From Candidatus Anstonella stagnisolia (GTDB taxonomy: Archaea; Micrarchaeota; Micrarchaeia; Anstonellales; Anstonellaceae): a stretch of 64,000 bases of DNA. Shown one piece after another: positions 51,652 to 59,966 of this stretch. Made by a program: the position numbers and the translations under genes. The first letter of the stretch is position 1. Every line of letters begins with the position of its first letter. The notes under the pieces were generated by a model. That model saw nothing but the letters and a program-made list of their open reading frames with translations, was not told where the DNA came from and did no database searches. The stretch spans positions 448,086-512,085 of the forward strand of contig CABMCJ010000004.1 in NCBI GenBank assembly GCA_902384585.1, given 5' to 3'.

Positions 51652-52989
51652 ATGCAAACTGTCCCTATACAGAGAATAGCCGCATCTTCCCTAACGGCAG
51701 TGAGGGATACCGCAAAGAGGGCAAGATTTTTCTCAAGGGCATTCGACGCAGAAGTTCCTGAAAGAATAGAGCTGAACATTGCTAGAGAGTATCGGTCTTT
51801 TCTGAAGCAACAGAACGAGCCCTTGAGCCATCTTGAAGGTGGAACCAGAAAAGCCATAACTTCCAAGCTTAAGGAGCGGCTTAGGGAATGCGCCAGATTT
51901 GAGGAGCAAGAATCGCAAAGACAACTATCTTACATAAGACAATCTTACGAGGAATCCCGTCTCCTTTCCAAAATAGTGAAAATAGCGGCACCTGCGTTTG
52001 CCGTTTACGCTGTTTTTACTGCAAGCAGTCCACTATTTGCCTTCATAGGAGTGGGGCTTGGAATCGGGATAGGGGCGTATGCCATTTCAAAGATTTGGAA
52101 GAATTATGTAACAAACAGAAATGAAAAACTTGCTTGTGTTTCCTTATCTTCTGAACAGTATAAAGCCAGAAGGTTTGAAATCTTTGGGCTTGCGGATGAA
52201 AAGATAAAAACTCGCTCTGAACACCAAAAAGAGGTTCAAAGATTAGATGATGCGGTTGAATTCGCCCTTACGTCATCAAAGCGGGAGGAAATTTTTGCCA
52301 GCATGCGCTGGCATGAACTTGAAGGATTAACTACCCAAGAAAGGCAGGCAAGGTTAAGCTTCATCATTTCTCAAGTAAAGGAGCAGATTCTGGCTCTTGT
52401 TCGCAAGTCAGTAAGTGCAGGAGCGGAAAGAGGAGGTTATGTTGTTTCTGGCGATGGCGGTTCTTCCGGTTTCATTGAAGCTAGAAATCTTATCCAGTCT
52501 GTTTTGCCATCTCCCGCTGATTTTTCTGACGCCTTGTCCGGACTTGTGAGGGATGGAAAAATTGACGATGTTGCAAGGTGTTTAACAAACCTCACTTTTG
52601 GCGCCGCTAACGAAACTGAAATTGCCACTCATATAAAACGACTGGTAGATGAAAAAACGGGCATATTGGAAAATGCGCTTGCGGAATTTTGGAAGCAGAT
52701 GCTTGCCCCTGCTGCAGCTTTTATTTATGCTGGCTCGCTGTTACCATTGCTGCAAGCAAAAGAACAGTCTGAAGCTTCTGGAAGCACGGATATAAGGCAA
52801 CTAAGGCTGCACACCCACCCAATCGCCCCTGACTCGGAAGAACAGGCACTGCTTCATATGGAAGGCGACATAACACACGCAAAAAGCTTCGGACCCCATC
52901 TAATGGCATGCCCCGTGAATGACGGGTTCCGACTATATTACATACACTCTGAAGGGATTGAAAAAATAGGTGACTTTCCCGCAAATTAA
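51652..52989 (+). CDS. Island protein of unknown function with membrane hairpin and C-terminal HTHP motif
   Basis: A 445-residue protein from ATG 51652. The TATA placement favours this start; the track's ATG 51610 adds 14 residues. The N-terminal ~100 residues are charged and helical. Two hydrophobic segments follow ('IVKIAAPAFAVYAVFTASS' and 'PLFAFIGVGLGIGIGAYAI'), then a long helical region. Near the C terminus 'RQLRLHTHPIAPDSEEQALL' followed by 'HMEGD' resembles the His-x-His...Asp part of a JAMM metallopeptidase, although the His-to-Asp spacing is longer than usual and the partner Glu is not obvious. I cannot assign a function. It is bounded by repeat R1 upstream and partial repeat R2 downstream. 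Confidence 0.65.
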   Translation: MQTVPIQRIAASSLTAVRDTAKRARFFSRAFDAEVPERIELNIAREYRSFLKQQNEPLSHLEGGTRKAITSKLKERLRECARFEEQESQRQLSYIRQSYEESRLLSKIVKIAAPAFAVYAVFTASSPLFAFIGVGLGIGIGAYAISKIWKNYVTNRNEKLACVSLSSEQYKARRFEIFGLADEKIKTRSEHQKEVQRLDDAVEFALTSSKREEIFASMRWHELEGLTTQERQARLSFIISQVKEQILALVRKSVSAGAERGGYVVSGDGGSSGFIEARNLIQSVLPSPADFSDALSGLVRDGKIDDVARCLTNLTFGAANETEIATHIKRLVDEKTGILENALAEFWKQMLAPAAAFIYAGSLLPLLQAKEQSEASGSTDIRQLRLHTHPIAPDSEEQALLHMEGDITHAKSFGPHLMACPVNDGFRLYYIHSEGIEKIGDFPAN

Positions 52990-53440
52990 AGTATAGGTAC
53001 TTTCGTCGCAATCCTAAATTGGGTTAGGCAATACCCTAACTTCTCGTCCGTCTAACCAAGTAATGTGTATCAGACCGTCCGCTAGGGCTGAATTCGTCTG
53101 CCTGAGCTACGAGGTAAAATTGGCAATTAAATTGTTTTCAAAAGAACAGATTGGCAATAAAAGGACTAGGTGTTTTGGGGCTTTTTCTGCGGCTTGTTTC
53201 CGCGCAAATTCTGCGAGGAAACCTAGGAAATTCTTTTGACAGGCGTGGAGTGATGACAGATGCGCACTCTAATGAGAATTCGTTAATCGGGGAGATATAT
53301 CCTATTTAAATTTTACCGTTCATAAAAAGGTAATATAAGTAAATTTGTGGTGAATCTGGCACTGGTCTGACCGATTAGGCAACTGCCAGATAAGCTTCGA
53401 TATTACGTATTTGAGATTGCAAAAGATGCGGGGGAAGGAA
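52990..53440. other. Non-coding spacer in the island with partial repeat and hairpins
   Basis: About 450 bp without a gene. It holds 'tataggtactttcgt' at ~52994 (similar to the tails at 59900 and 61613), the partial repeat R2, and 'aacctaggaaa' at ~53210, which resembles half of the repeat palindrome. It also has a TATA-like 'tatttaaattt' near 53292-53302 and a hairpin TCTGGCA (53355-53361)/TGCCAGA (53384-53390). The hairpin loop includes 'ggtctgacc', reminiscent of the repeat core. The promoter and leader of the radical SAM gene are probably here. Confidence 0.55.
53060..53087 (+). repeat. Partial island repeat, copy R2
   Basis: 'gtaatgtgtatcagaccgtc' and the next eight bases 'cgctaggg' are identical to 56950-56977 (R4 and its left flank). 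Similarity stops after this, so it is a truncated copy in the same orientation. Confidence 0.75.
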
Positions 53441-55087
53441 ATGAGTGGGCTAAAAATCTTAAGAGGGTCAGCCGGCTTTGATGATTTCGCAAAAATTGTC
53501 AGATTGACTCCAGTGGAAAAAACAACGCGGGCTGCTCTGCTGCAGCGATCTTTCATGCCATTCCAGGTCCCAGAGAGTTATGCCCGAACTATAGCCTCAC
53601 TCCCGGAACCAAGCCGAACTCAGATGCTCAATATTGTCTTGCCACCGGAAGGAGAAAGGTTCTTCACCGGAAGATTTGACCCTTATGGGAATAAATTATG
53701 CCGACAGGAAGACCACGCGTTCCTACAACACAAGTATGAAAATACTCTGCTATTTCACGTCGATGATTTTTGCATCGGTAATTGCCAGTTTTGTTTCAAA
53801 GTGAATGAAATACGAACGGAGATCACCTCTAATCTGGATTTAAACCGGAAAATGCGGATTACGCTTGAGTATCTGACAACCAATCCGGGTATCAATAATG
53901 TGTTGGCTACTGGCGGGGACCCTGTGGCATTTCGGAACACCCGGGATTTGATAAAGCTCATTGATCCGTTAATATCCCATCCAAATATACGAGTCGTCAG
54001 ACTAGCAACAAAGGGCTTGGCTTACGCTCCAGAACGGTTCGAGGACGGAGAACTGCTGCAATATCTCAAAGAAGTCAATCGCAGGCCTGGAAAACAGATT
54101 ACCGTGATTGCCCAAATGAATCATCCGGCTGAGTTTACTGAATCAGCAAAAAGTGCCATACGCGCACTACAAGAAGCAGGGGTTCAAATACGGGGGCAGC
54201 CTGCGATTGTTAAGGGAGTAAACGACTCGGTAGAAACTCTGATTGAGCTTCAGAGGGCTTTCGTTGACAACCAAATCGTTTCTTATTATTTGACGGTTTT
54301 CATGCCGGTAAAGGGAGTTGAACAGTACGGATTGCCCTTGGATTGCATCTTTAGAAATGTCGCAGAATCGAAAAGGCACTTGAGTGGGTTGGAAAAGAAG
54401 GGGATTTTGCTAGCATCACATGATTTTGGGAAGCTGGAAATCTGCGGATTCTATCCGTCCCCTGAGCGACCTGAAAAGATTATCCTCAAATGGCATCAGA
54501 TTGAGATGGAACCGTACTTACCGAAGAGCCTTAAAGATAGGGTGCCGACAAGGCCAGAGGATTTGATGATACTTGATTATCGTAAGGGTGAGATGTACTG
54601 CATAGACCATGTGTTCAAAGCAAACAAGCTGCCATATTTTGACTCGGCCGGAAACTTGGTCGAGCCGGAACCGGAAGGGCATATTTCGGGGAATACGCAA
54701 AATATGCAGCCGGAGAGAACGATAAGACAGTATCTGAATGCACTGGAGAGCGGGAGTTACCGCACCATGATTCAGCTGTTCTCATCGGACGCAATTGTTC
54801 ATTCGCCATTGTATGGCGATGTAAACGCAAACGAATACTATTCTGGTCTGTTCAATGACACCACAAGTTCCAAAATCAGCTTTCTCAATATTTTTACTAG
54901 CCAAAATCCATCAAGGGCAGCTGGGCATTTCCGTTACGACTGGACCCTAAAGAATGGGGGCAAAATCTCTTTCCAGTGCGTAGATGTATTTCAGTTTGAT
55001 GAAACTGGTAAAATTAAGGACTTGACAATTATTTATGATACTGCGCCTATCCGGTCTTCTTTCCAGGAAATGAAACAACGCGATTGA
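53441..55087 (+). CDS. Radical SAM KamA-like protein fused to a SnoaL-like domain
   Basis: A 548-residue protein from ATG 53441, after 'gggggaagga'; the track begins at an upstream TTG. The first ~420 residues resemble lysine 2,3-aminomutase (KamA) radical SAM proteins. The cluster motif is 'CIGNCQFC' (CxxxCxxC, ~residues 111-118), followed by 'NVLATGGDPVAFRN' and 'IAQMNHPAEFT'. I do not see the canonical PLP-lysine segment or the C-terminal zinc cysteines of true KamA, so the chemistry may differ. Residues ~424-548 form a SnoaL/NTF2-like domain ('TIRQYLNALESGSYRTMIQL', 'GDVNANEYYSGLFND', 'VDVFQFDETGKIKDLTIIYD'). Codon use differs from the native genes. It lies alone between R2 and R3. Confidence 0.85.
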   Translation: MSGLKILRGSAGFDDFAKIVRLTPVEKTTRAALLQRSFMPFQVPESYARTIASLPEPSRTQMLNIVLPPEGERFFTGRFDPYGNKLCRQEDHAFLQHKYENTLLFHVDDFCIGNCQFCFKVNEIRTEITSNLDLNRKMRITLEYLTTNPGINNVLATGGDPVAFRNTRDLIKLIDPLISHPNIRVVRLATKGLAYAPERFEDGELLQYLKEVNRRPGKQITVIAQMNHPAEFTESAKSAIRALQEAGVQIRGQPAIVKGVNDSVETLIELQRAFVDNQIVSYYLTVFMPVKGVEQYGLPLDCIFRNVAESKRHLSGLEKKGILLASHDFGKLEICGFYPSPERPEKIILKWHQIEMEPYLPKSLKDRVPTRPEDLMILDYRKGEMYCIDHVFKANKLPYFDSAGNLVEPEPEGHISGNTQNMQPERTIRQYLNALESGSYRTMIQLFSSDAIVHSPLYGDVNANEYYSGLFNDTTSSKISFLNIFTSQNPSRAAGHFRYDWTLKNGGKISFQCVDVFQFDETGKIKDLTIIYDTAPIRSSFQEMKQRD

Positions 55088-55121
55088 TGCACTTGCTAAG
55101 CATGGCACAATAATGCCACGC

Positions 55122-55172
55122 GGAAACATCCGAAAACTTCGTTTTCGTGTTTCCAAAATGCCCGCGCATTTT
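55122..55172 (+). terminator. Two tandem hairpins after the radical SAM gene
   Basis: The first hairpin pairs 'ggaaac...cgaaaac' (55122-55137) with 'gttttcg.gtttcc' (55141-55154). The second pairs AAAATGC (55155-55161) with GCATTTT (55166-55172) around a 4-base loop. A smaller TGGCA/TGCCA hairpin precedes them. They probably end the radical SAM transcript or insulate it from repeat R3. Confidence 0.5.
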
Positions 55173-55223
55173 GTAAATGCGCTGTCTCTACCTTTTTCAT
55201 GTCACTCTGAGGTAGTAATTCAC

Positions 55224-55299
55224 ATCAGACCGTCCGCTAGGGGGGCAACACTTGGTCAGACGGTCAAAACACAGGTCGTTTCCTAGGAAATGAGTGGTA
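55224..55299 (+). repeat. 78-bp island repeat, copy R3
   Basis: Same orientation and sequence as R1 and R4 apart from a few substitutions ('aaaacacagg' for 'aaaagacagg', 'gagtggtatg' for 'gaggggtgct'). Both the inverted 7-mer and the TTTCCTAGGAAA palindrome are kept. The stop codon of the minus-strand Cys-rich gene begins 4 bp after its end. Confidence 0.9.
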
Positions 55300-55302
55300 T
55301 GC

Positions 55303-56853
55303 CTAGTGCCGCAAATCAAATATGCTGAACCCAAGGGATTTTTTCCTTGCAATCTCCCCTTCAATCTGCGCAAGAAGGGCGTCTTTAATCAAGGAATATT
55401 TGCCTCGCTCCAGTTGCGTATTGCCTATGCTGTTTCTAGCACCTTTGAGGTTGAAGCAAAACATGCAGTCTGTGAGGGATTCTGAATTGTGGCAAAAGTA
55501 AGAATCCGAGCACTTGTTGCACGAGTCTAATTCAAGGCACCTGTTGAGATAGAGTGAATTGTAGCATTTCATAGCAAACTGCGATTCCAGTATCCGGTGG
55601 CAGCCATAGACGTATTTTGAATTGAGCGCCATGGAGCAGACGCCAACGTTCTCGCAGTTGACCCCGTCAAAACCATTGTATGAGTTCACTGCGTTAAAGG
55701 CATGGGGGAATCGGATAAGGTTGGAGTTTTGGCCGCCCATAAGCTCAATGGTGAAAAACGCCAGCGGACTTGCAGCCTCAAGCAAGCCATTCAAATTCCC
55801 GCGAATCTCGGCATGTTTCTTTCCCGCTTCAAACGATTCGTAGGACGAAACCAGCCTGGATTTTGGAAAATCCTGCATCAACGGGATGTTTTTTGGGAGA
55901 AATGTAATGGCGCCAAACGGGCTTTTGACTTCCTGCAAGGAAACAGTATGCATCGCAAGCCAGCGTTCGTAATCATTGATGTTTGAAGGAGTTGATTTCA
56001 ACAATATCCTGTGCGTTGCTGCAAAGCCTTTTTCGATGGCATCCATGCTTATGCCTGCCGCAGGAAGTCGCGCAGCAATTCCGGTCTGCGTTCCCATAGG
56101 GGGCGCATTGAAAAGCTCGGAGATGGATGGGAGCCTCTTCTTTCTTTCAAGCTCTTCTGCCACTTCCTCAAGCAGCTTTGCCTTCAATTTCCGATAATCC
56201 TCCGGAGGAAGCGGGGTGTTGGCTATGCACCGGCTTTTATTTTGCTGCCCGAAGCAGAACAGCATCTCGTGGCATCCGATGATGTTGTTGCAGAAATAGC
56301 AGTCGCTGCAATAGTCCGTTACTGAACATTCAAAGCCGCGCTTATGCCCGAAAGTTGCAACGCTTTTAACCAGGAATTCGGCTTGACCAGACGCCCCAGA
56401 GCCAAAAACATACTGGCTGTTCTTGCGTATCATGAATGAGGAGTCAACGTATCTGGATTCCTCTATGTTTGTTGAATTCCTTACGTAATGCGAATCCATC
56501 ACTATGTCAGATTGCTCTACAAACGTGCTGTTCCCAAGATATCTGTTGCCCGTGTATTCGCATTTTTCCCTTATTGCATTTATTATTGAGTCTATGTCCT
56601 TCAGCTGGTTTATTCCCAAACCGTAATCTTTGTTTCCCTGCGATTCGTCCGCGCGCACGAAAGCCGCATCCTTTCCATACGCATCCATCGCTATTAGAAC
56701 ATCCTTTCCTGATACGCAGGATTTCCTAAGCGCCCGCTCAGGCAGCGACAGCGCCATCCATTTTTCATATTCCTTCAAATCGCCTATCTCTTTGCCGAAC
56801 AGAATCTTGCATGTTTTTTTCCATGCCCCATCTAGTTTTTCGTCAAGTTCCAC
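55303..56853 (-). CDS. Cys-rich duplicated-domain protein, family member 3 (island copy)
   Basis: A 516-residue paralogue of the proteins at 9720 and 39025. The first half has 'WKKTCKILFGKEIGDLKEYE', 'DIDSIINAIREKCEYTGNRY' plus 'LGNSTF', and 'YCSDCYFCNNIIGCHEMLFC' then 'FGQQNKSRCIAN'. The second half has 'HRILLKSTPSNINDYERWLA' and 'CNKCSDSYFCHNSESLTDCM' then 'CFNLKGARNSIGN'. It starts at GTG 56853 ('GTG GAA C'), as paralogue 2 does. It is flanked by R3 (just past its stop) and R4 (about 100 bp upstream), so it forms a 1.7-kb unit between direct repeats. Confidence 0.8.
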   Translation of the reverse strand: MELDEKLDGAWKKTCKILFGKEIGDLKEYEKWMALSLPERALRKSCVSGKDVLIAMDAYGKDAAFVRADESQGNKDYGLGINQLKDIDSIINAIREKCEYTGNRYLGNSTFVEQSDIVMDSHYVRNSTNIEESRYVDSSFMIRKNSQYVFGSGASGQAEFLVKSVATFGHKRGFECSVTDYCSDCYFCNNIIGCHEMLFCFGQQNKSRCIANTPLPPEDYRKLKAKLLEEVAEELERKKRLPSISELFNAPPMGTQTGIAARLPAAGISMDAIEKGFAATHRILLKSTPSNINDYERWLAMHTVSLQEVKSPFGAITFLPKNIPLMQDFPKSRLVSSYESFEAGKKHAEIRGNLNGLLEAASPLAFFTIELMGGQNSNLIRFPHAFNAVNSYNGFDGVNCENVGVCSMALNSKYVYGCHRILESQFAMKCYNSLYLNRCLELDSCNKCSDSYFCHNSESLTDCMFCFNLKGARNSIGNTQLERGKYSLIKDALLAQIEGEIARKKSLGFSIFDLRH

Positions 56854-56904
56854 GGAATTGCCTTCTTGATATTCCCAGAAAGCTTATTTATAGATTGCGA
56901 ATGA

Positions 56905-56925
56905 CGACAGACGTCCAGTCTGTCG
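56905..56925. repeat. Perfect 8-bp stem hairpin
   Basis: CGACAGAC (56905-56912) and GTCTGTCG (56918-56925) are perfect reverse complements with a 5-base loop. 'gtctgtcgc' recurs at about 56940-56949, directly before repeat R4. It lies upstream of the Cys-rich gene's GTG and could be a regulatory hairpin or part of the element boundary. Confidence 0.55.
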
Positions 56926-56958
56926 CCATCCTTACGTGAGTCTGTCGCAGTAATGTGT

Positions 56959-57036
56959 ATCAGACCGTCCGCTAGGGGGGCAACACTTGGTCAGACGGTC
57001 AAAAGACAGGTCGTTTCCTAGGAAATGAGGGGTGCT
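56959..57036 (+). repeat. 78-bp island repeat, copy R4
   Basis: 'atcagaccgtccgctagggg' to 'cctaggaaatgaggggtgct', nearly identical to R1. The inverted 7-mers are at 56963-56969 and 56994-57000, and the palindrome TTTCCTAGGAAA at 57014-57025. Its last bases overlap the stop codon of the minus-strand SIR2/protease gene (57035-57037), so the gene and the repeat are fused end to end. Confidence 0.9.
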
Positions 57037-58489
57037 AAGGTGATAAAGGTCGCATTGGGCGCTTTTTGAAGATGCCTACTTTTGGTCCTAAGTGCCCGAC
57101 TACAGTATTCGGATATTTGAGCAGAGTAATAAATTTCCATATATCAAATCCTGCATCAGAAAAGTTTACTCCCAATGCTAATACAAACAGATAATCTATG
57201 GAAGGCATAATTGTGGCAAGCAAAATTGCTAGAATTGATATCAAAATCACAGGGGATATTGTTATTAGTGCGCTCTGGTTTCTCGGGTAAATGCCGGTAT
57301 CTTCTACGCCAAATGGCGGAAACGATTTTAAAAGGCGAAATCTTGGTTTACCACCAAAAACACAAAACATTACGTAATGCGTTGCTTCGTGTATCGGGTA
57401 GATTAACAAACCAAATAGTAGAAGTGATGCGGACGGACTAAAGGGCAGGCTCAATATTTTGCTTAGAATTGTTGGGCAGACAAAAAAAGAGATAATGAGG
57501 AATACAGATACTGGGCTAAGATACCATGCAATCTGATGCATCCAAGATAATTCTTTTGTAGCGTCTATCCCACGAATAAAATCATGTGGGTCTCGGATTC
57601 TTTCAAACCATCCTGCTGAACTGTCTATCGTTTCAATTTTTTCTTTATATGGTAAAAGTTTTTCTTTGAGATATTTGTCATTGCTGTCTTTTTTCATTAC
57701 GCTACTTCCTATTATTATAATTTTATCGCTACTTCTGACTGCGTTCATAAATACGTCCCAGATGGATTTATACGGTTCTTGAGAAACTTGCTGTTCTTTA
57801 GTGGTGCCAGGATAAACTATTGCGTTTGAAAATTCAGATTGGGAAGTAAAACGAGGATAGGCTTCTATCTCTAGATTCGGTGGTCTTGGAAAGCCAATTA
57901 AACCAGGCTTGTGCCAACCAAAAGAGCCATGCAGTTTTAGTAATTCTGGAGAGCCCGGATTAATTGAAAGGGTTTCCATACCCATGATTCTTGTTGCAGG
58001 CAAACCATAATTTATGCTGCTATACTGTTGCAAGATTGAGCGGTCCAATAGTATATCATAGTTCAAAGACGCCATCACATCTCCTTTCTTCCAAACATGC
58101 TGCAAGAAAAAATTGTGTCGCCTTGGCTCTATAATTTCTGATTTTTTCAAAAGTCCATATAGACCGACAAGTATTGCATCGCGTTCGTGATTGTTAATTG
58201 GAACTACGAGACATTTTTTTGCCTGTGTTGCGCAATCGTATATTTCCTCAAAATTATTCGGGTTGGAAAAATCGTTTTTATTAGCTGAGATAAAGTCGTG
58301 AAGGAAATCTAGACTTGGTTCATAATTATGCAGTATTGCGCCGGGGTTTTTTAGTTCCTCTAGTCTTTCAATGGATGTTATGTCGGACGTTTTTAGAAGT
58401 AAGATTCTTTGTAGCACTTGCGAACCTAATGGAAGCTCATGGCACTCGGCATAGCTTGCACCACTGCCAAATATGTAAAGTGTTGTCAA
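57035..58489 (-). CDS. SIR2-like domain fused to membrane zinc metalloprotease (DUF3267-like)
   Basis: A 484-residue two-part protein. Residues ~1-270 are a SIR2-like NAD-binding domain: 'LYIFGSGASYAE' at the N terminus, 'MASLNYDILLDRSI' (~145), 'LLKLHGSFGWHK' (~190, catalytic His) and 'DKIIIIGSSVMKKD' (~255). The C-terminal ~170 residues have about four membrane segments. An HExxH zinc motif, 'YPIHEATHYVMF', starts at residue 367, and 'LGVNFSDAGFDIWKF' may give the third ligand region. This half resembles DUF3267-type membrane metalloproteases. The gene follows the 58510 gene by 20 bp on the same strand, and its stop codon lies within repeat R4. It is probably an NAD-sensing or NAD-consuming module coupled to intramembrane proteolysis, perhaps for defence (inference). 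Confidence 0.8.
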   Translation of the reverse strand: MTTLYIFGSGASYAECHELPLGSQVLQRILLLKTSDITSIERLEELKNPGAILHNYEPSLDFLHDFISANKNDFSNPNNFEEIYDCATQAKKCLVVPINNHERDAILVGLYGLLKKSEIIEPRRHNFFLQHVWKKGDVMASLNYDILLDRSILQQYSSINYGLPATRIMGMETLSINPGSPELLKLHGSFGWHKPGLIGFPRPPNLEIEAYPRFTSQSEFSNAIVYPGTTKEQQVSQEPYKSIWDVFMNAVRSSDKIIIIGSSVMKKDSNDKYLKEKLLPYKEKIETIDSSAGWFERIRDPHDFIRGIDATKELSWMHQIAWYLSPVSVFLIISFFVCPTILSKILSLPFSPSASLLLFGLLIYPIHEATHYVMFCVFGGKPRFRLLKSFPPFGVEDTGIYPRNQSALITISPVILISILAILLATIMPSIDYLFVLALGVNFSDAGFDIWKFITLLKYPNTVVGHLGPKVGIFKKRPMRPLSP

Positions 58490-58509
58490 GATATCACTGC
58501 GACCAGGAT

Positions 58510-59811
58510 TTAATTATCATAAGAACCGTTTTTACGTTTTAGTATGAACCAGACGCACACAATTAAGATTATAGCAACTAGCCATAGCACGATGTCAAGT
58601 ATTATTCCGAGTATTCCCCATTGTTTCCAATCATTGTATTTTATCATTGCGTCAGAATAATCTCGGTTAGAACTCAGATAGAGCCCACTCTTGAATTCGT
58701 TTTCGGCTTGAAAGTATGTGCCCACGGATTGGAAAAAGAGGGGTAATTTATGAACTCTGAATAAAACGGTTCCGAGTGTCCCTAGCGAGTTATAATCTGA
58801 AAATGCTGATGTTCCGCGCTGGCGTGTTTCCTCAGCAGTTTGTTTTATTGGCATGATAAACGACAGATAAGTTGAAGCCTGAGTTTCGCCTGATTGAGTG
58901 CCATAAGAAATTGATGAAGAAAGAGCATCCAATGGCTGCGAATATTTAGGCTCTGAAAATGTTAGTGGGCATCTGTTTGAATCGGATAAACCTGAAGTAA
59001 CGGCGTTCCAAGTCATTCCGAGCGAATCTGTATCTTTAATATTTTTGAAATCTGATATTAAACGGATAAGCGCGGTGCCGGAGCCATTATAAAAAGTGCC
59101 CTGTTGCATTTCAGATAAAAGACGCGTTCCGACTGCCGAATAGTCATAAATTCTGCCTCCAAGATTAGACAGTGAGCAGGAATAAGTATCAATTACCTGA
59201 TATGCTTCACCTATAGGTACACCGCCTTTTAGTTCATTGACCGCAGAGAGAAAGACCTTGCCAGATTTTACCATAGTAACCTCATAACCTGCTGGCGCCA
59301 TGGCGCGCACAACATTCAAAGTGGCTTTATCGTTCTCTGCGGCTAGTTCAACTGCATGATTATCAAGTATGGAATTAATTGCTGTTGTAACGCCACATGC
59401 TTCGTGAGCGCCAACTGATTGGGCATTGCAATAACAGGCATCTTTGAAGATAACTGGATTGACATAGTTAAGGCTTTGATATATCTTGGCGGAACGGATA
59501 GCTTTTGTGGCTTCTTCCGCGTCCACTACTAAGCTGCAATCAGAATCCCTAATGGGCAAAGTTTGGCTCCCTACACTAACGGCTCTATAGGATATTTCAT
59601 TATATCTAACGTCAGTACTGGTGCCTTGAGAAGTATTGAAATATTCTTTGGTAAATTTTGAAACGTCGCACCACTTGGAGGGTGAATCCGGATGCGGAGA
59701 GGGTATGTCGCTGCAAATCTGCTGACCGCGAATTTGAGATAAAACTATGAATACTATTAACGCAAGGAGAGCTATGCCTCCGATAATATTATTGGTGCTC
59801 TGCCCCTTCAT
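58510..59811 (-). CDS. Membrane protein with large external domain, partner of the SIR2/protease gene
   Basis: A 433-residue protein from ATG 59811 ('MKGQSTNNIIGG'); the track start adds 24 residues. There is one hydrophobic helix near the N terminus ('IIGGIALLALIVFIVLSQI', ~residues 9-27) and one near the C terminus ('LGIILDIVLWLVAIILIVCV', ~400-420) with a short basic tail. About 360 residues between them should lie outside the cell, with paired cysteines ('DACYCNAQSVGAHEACG', 'CSDI', 'WCDV'). I recognise no family. The two-helix, large-ectodomain layout and the 20-bp gap to the SIR2/protease gene suggest a sensor or substrate for that protein. It lies just inside the 14-bp inverted repeat at 59881. 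Confidence 0.72.
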   Translation of the reverse strand: MKGQSTNNIIGGIALLALIVFIVLSQIRGQQICSDIPSPHPDSPSKWCDVSKFTKEYFNTSQGTSTDVRYNEISYRAVSVGSQTLPIRDSDCSLVVDAEEATKAIRSAKIYQSLNYVNPVIFKDACYCNAQSVGAHEACGVTTAINSILDNHAVELAAENDKATLNVVRAMAPAGYEVTMVKSGKVFLSAVNELKGGVPIGEAYQVIDTYSCSLSNLGGRIYDYSAVGTRLLSEMQQGTFYNGSGTALIRLISDFKNIKDTDSLGMTWNAVTSGLSDSNRCPLTFSEPKYSQPLDALSSSISYGTQSGETQASTYLSFIMPIKQTAEETRQRGTSAFSDYNSLGTLGTVLFRVHKLPLFFQSVGTYFQAENEFKSGLYLSSNRDYSDAMIKYNDWKQWGILGIILDIVLWLVAIILIVCVWFILKRKNGSYDN

Positions 59812-59880
59812 AATCCCACTAAGTTGAGATTTTATCAGAAGAAGAATAAAACCTTTTGTTATTGTGGGGAAACTGGAGAA

Positions 59881-59913
59881 CACCCCTCATTTCCGCAGGA
59901 TATAGACACTTTC
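59881..59913 (-). repeat. Inverted partial island repeat (tail)
   Basis: CACCCCTCATTTCC (59881-59894) is the exact reverse complement of GGAAATGAGGGGTG in R4 (57021-57034). It continues as 'gcaggatatagacactttc', which recurs with one mismatch at 61595-61625. Confidence 0.8.
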
Positions 59914-59966
59914 CTAAGAAGCTGCCTCAAATCATGAAGACAGACGTATATAACGTGAATTTTGCA

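Noticed and set aside
53355-53390. tRNA-like or riboswitch structure upstream of the radical SAM gene
   Set aside because: Only one 7-bp stem can be drawn. No T-arm, anticodon arm or known aptamer motif is visible, so it is reported only as a hairpin in the spacer.
51491-57036. Classical integron attC sites or a CRISPR array
   Set aside because: The 78-bp copies are 1.7-3.7 kb apart, lack RYYYAAC/GTTRRRY cores, and there is no integrase or cas gene. They are neither a CRISPR array nor recognisable attC sites.
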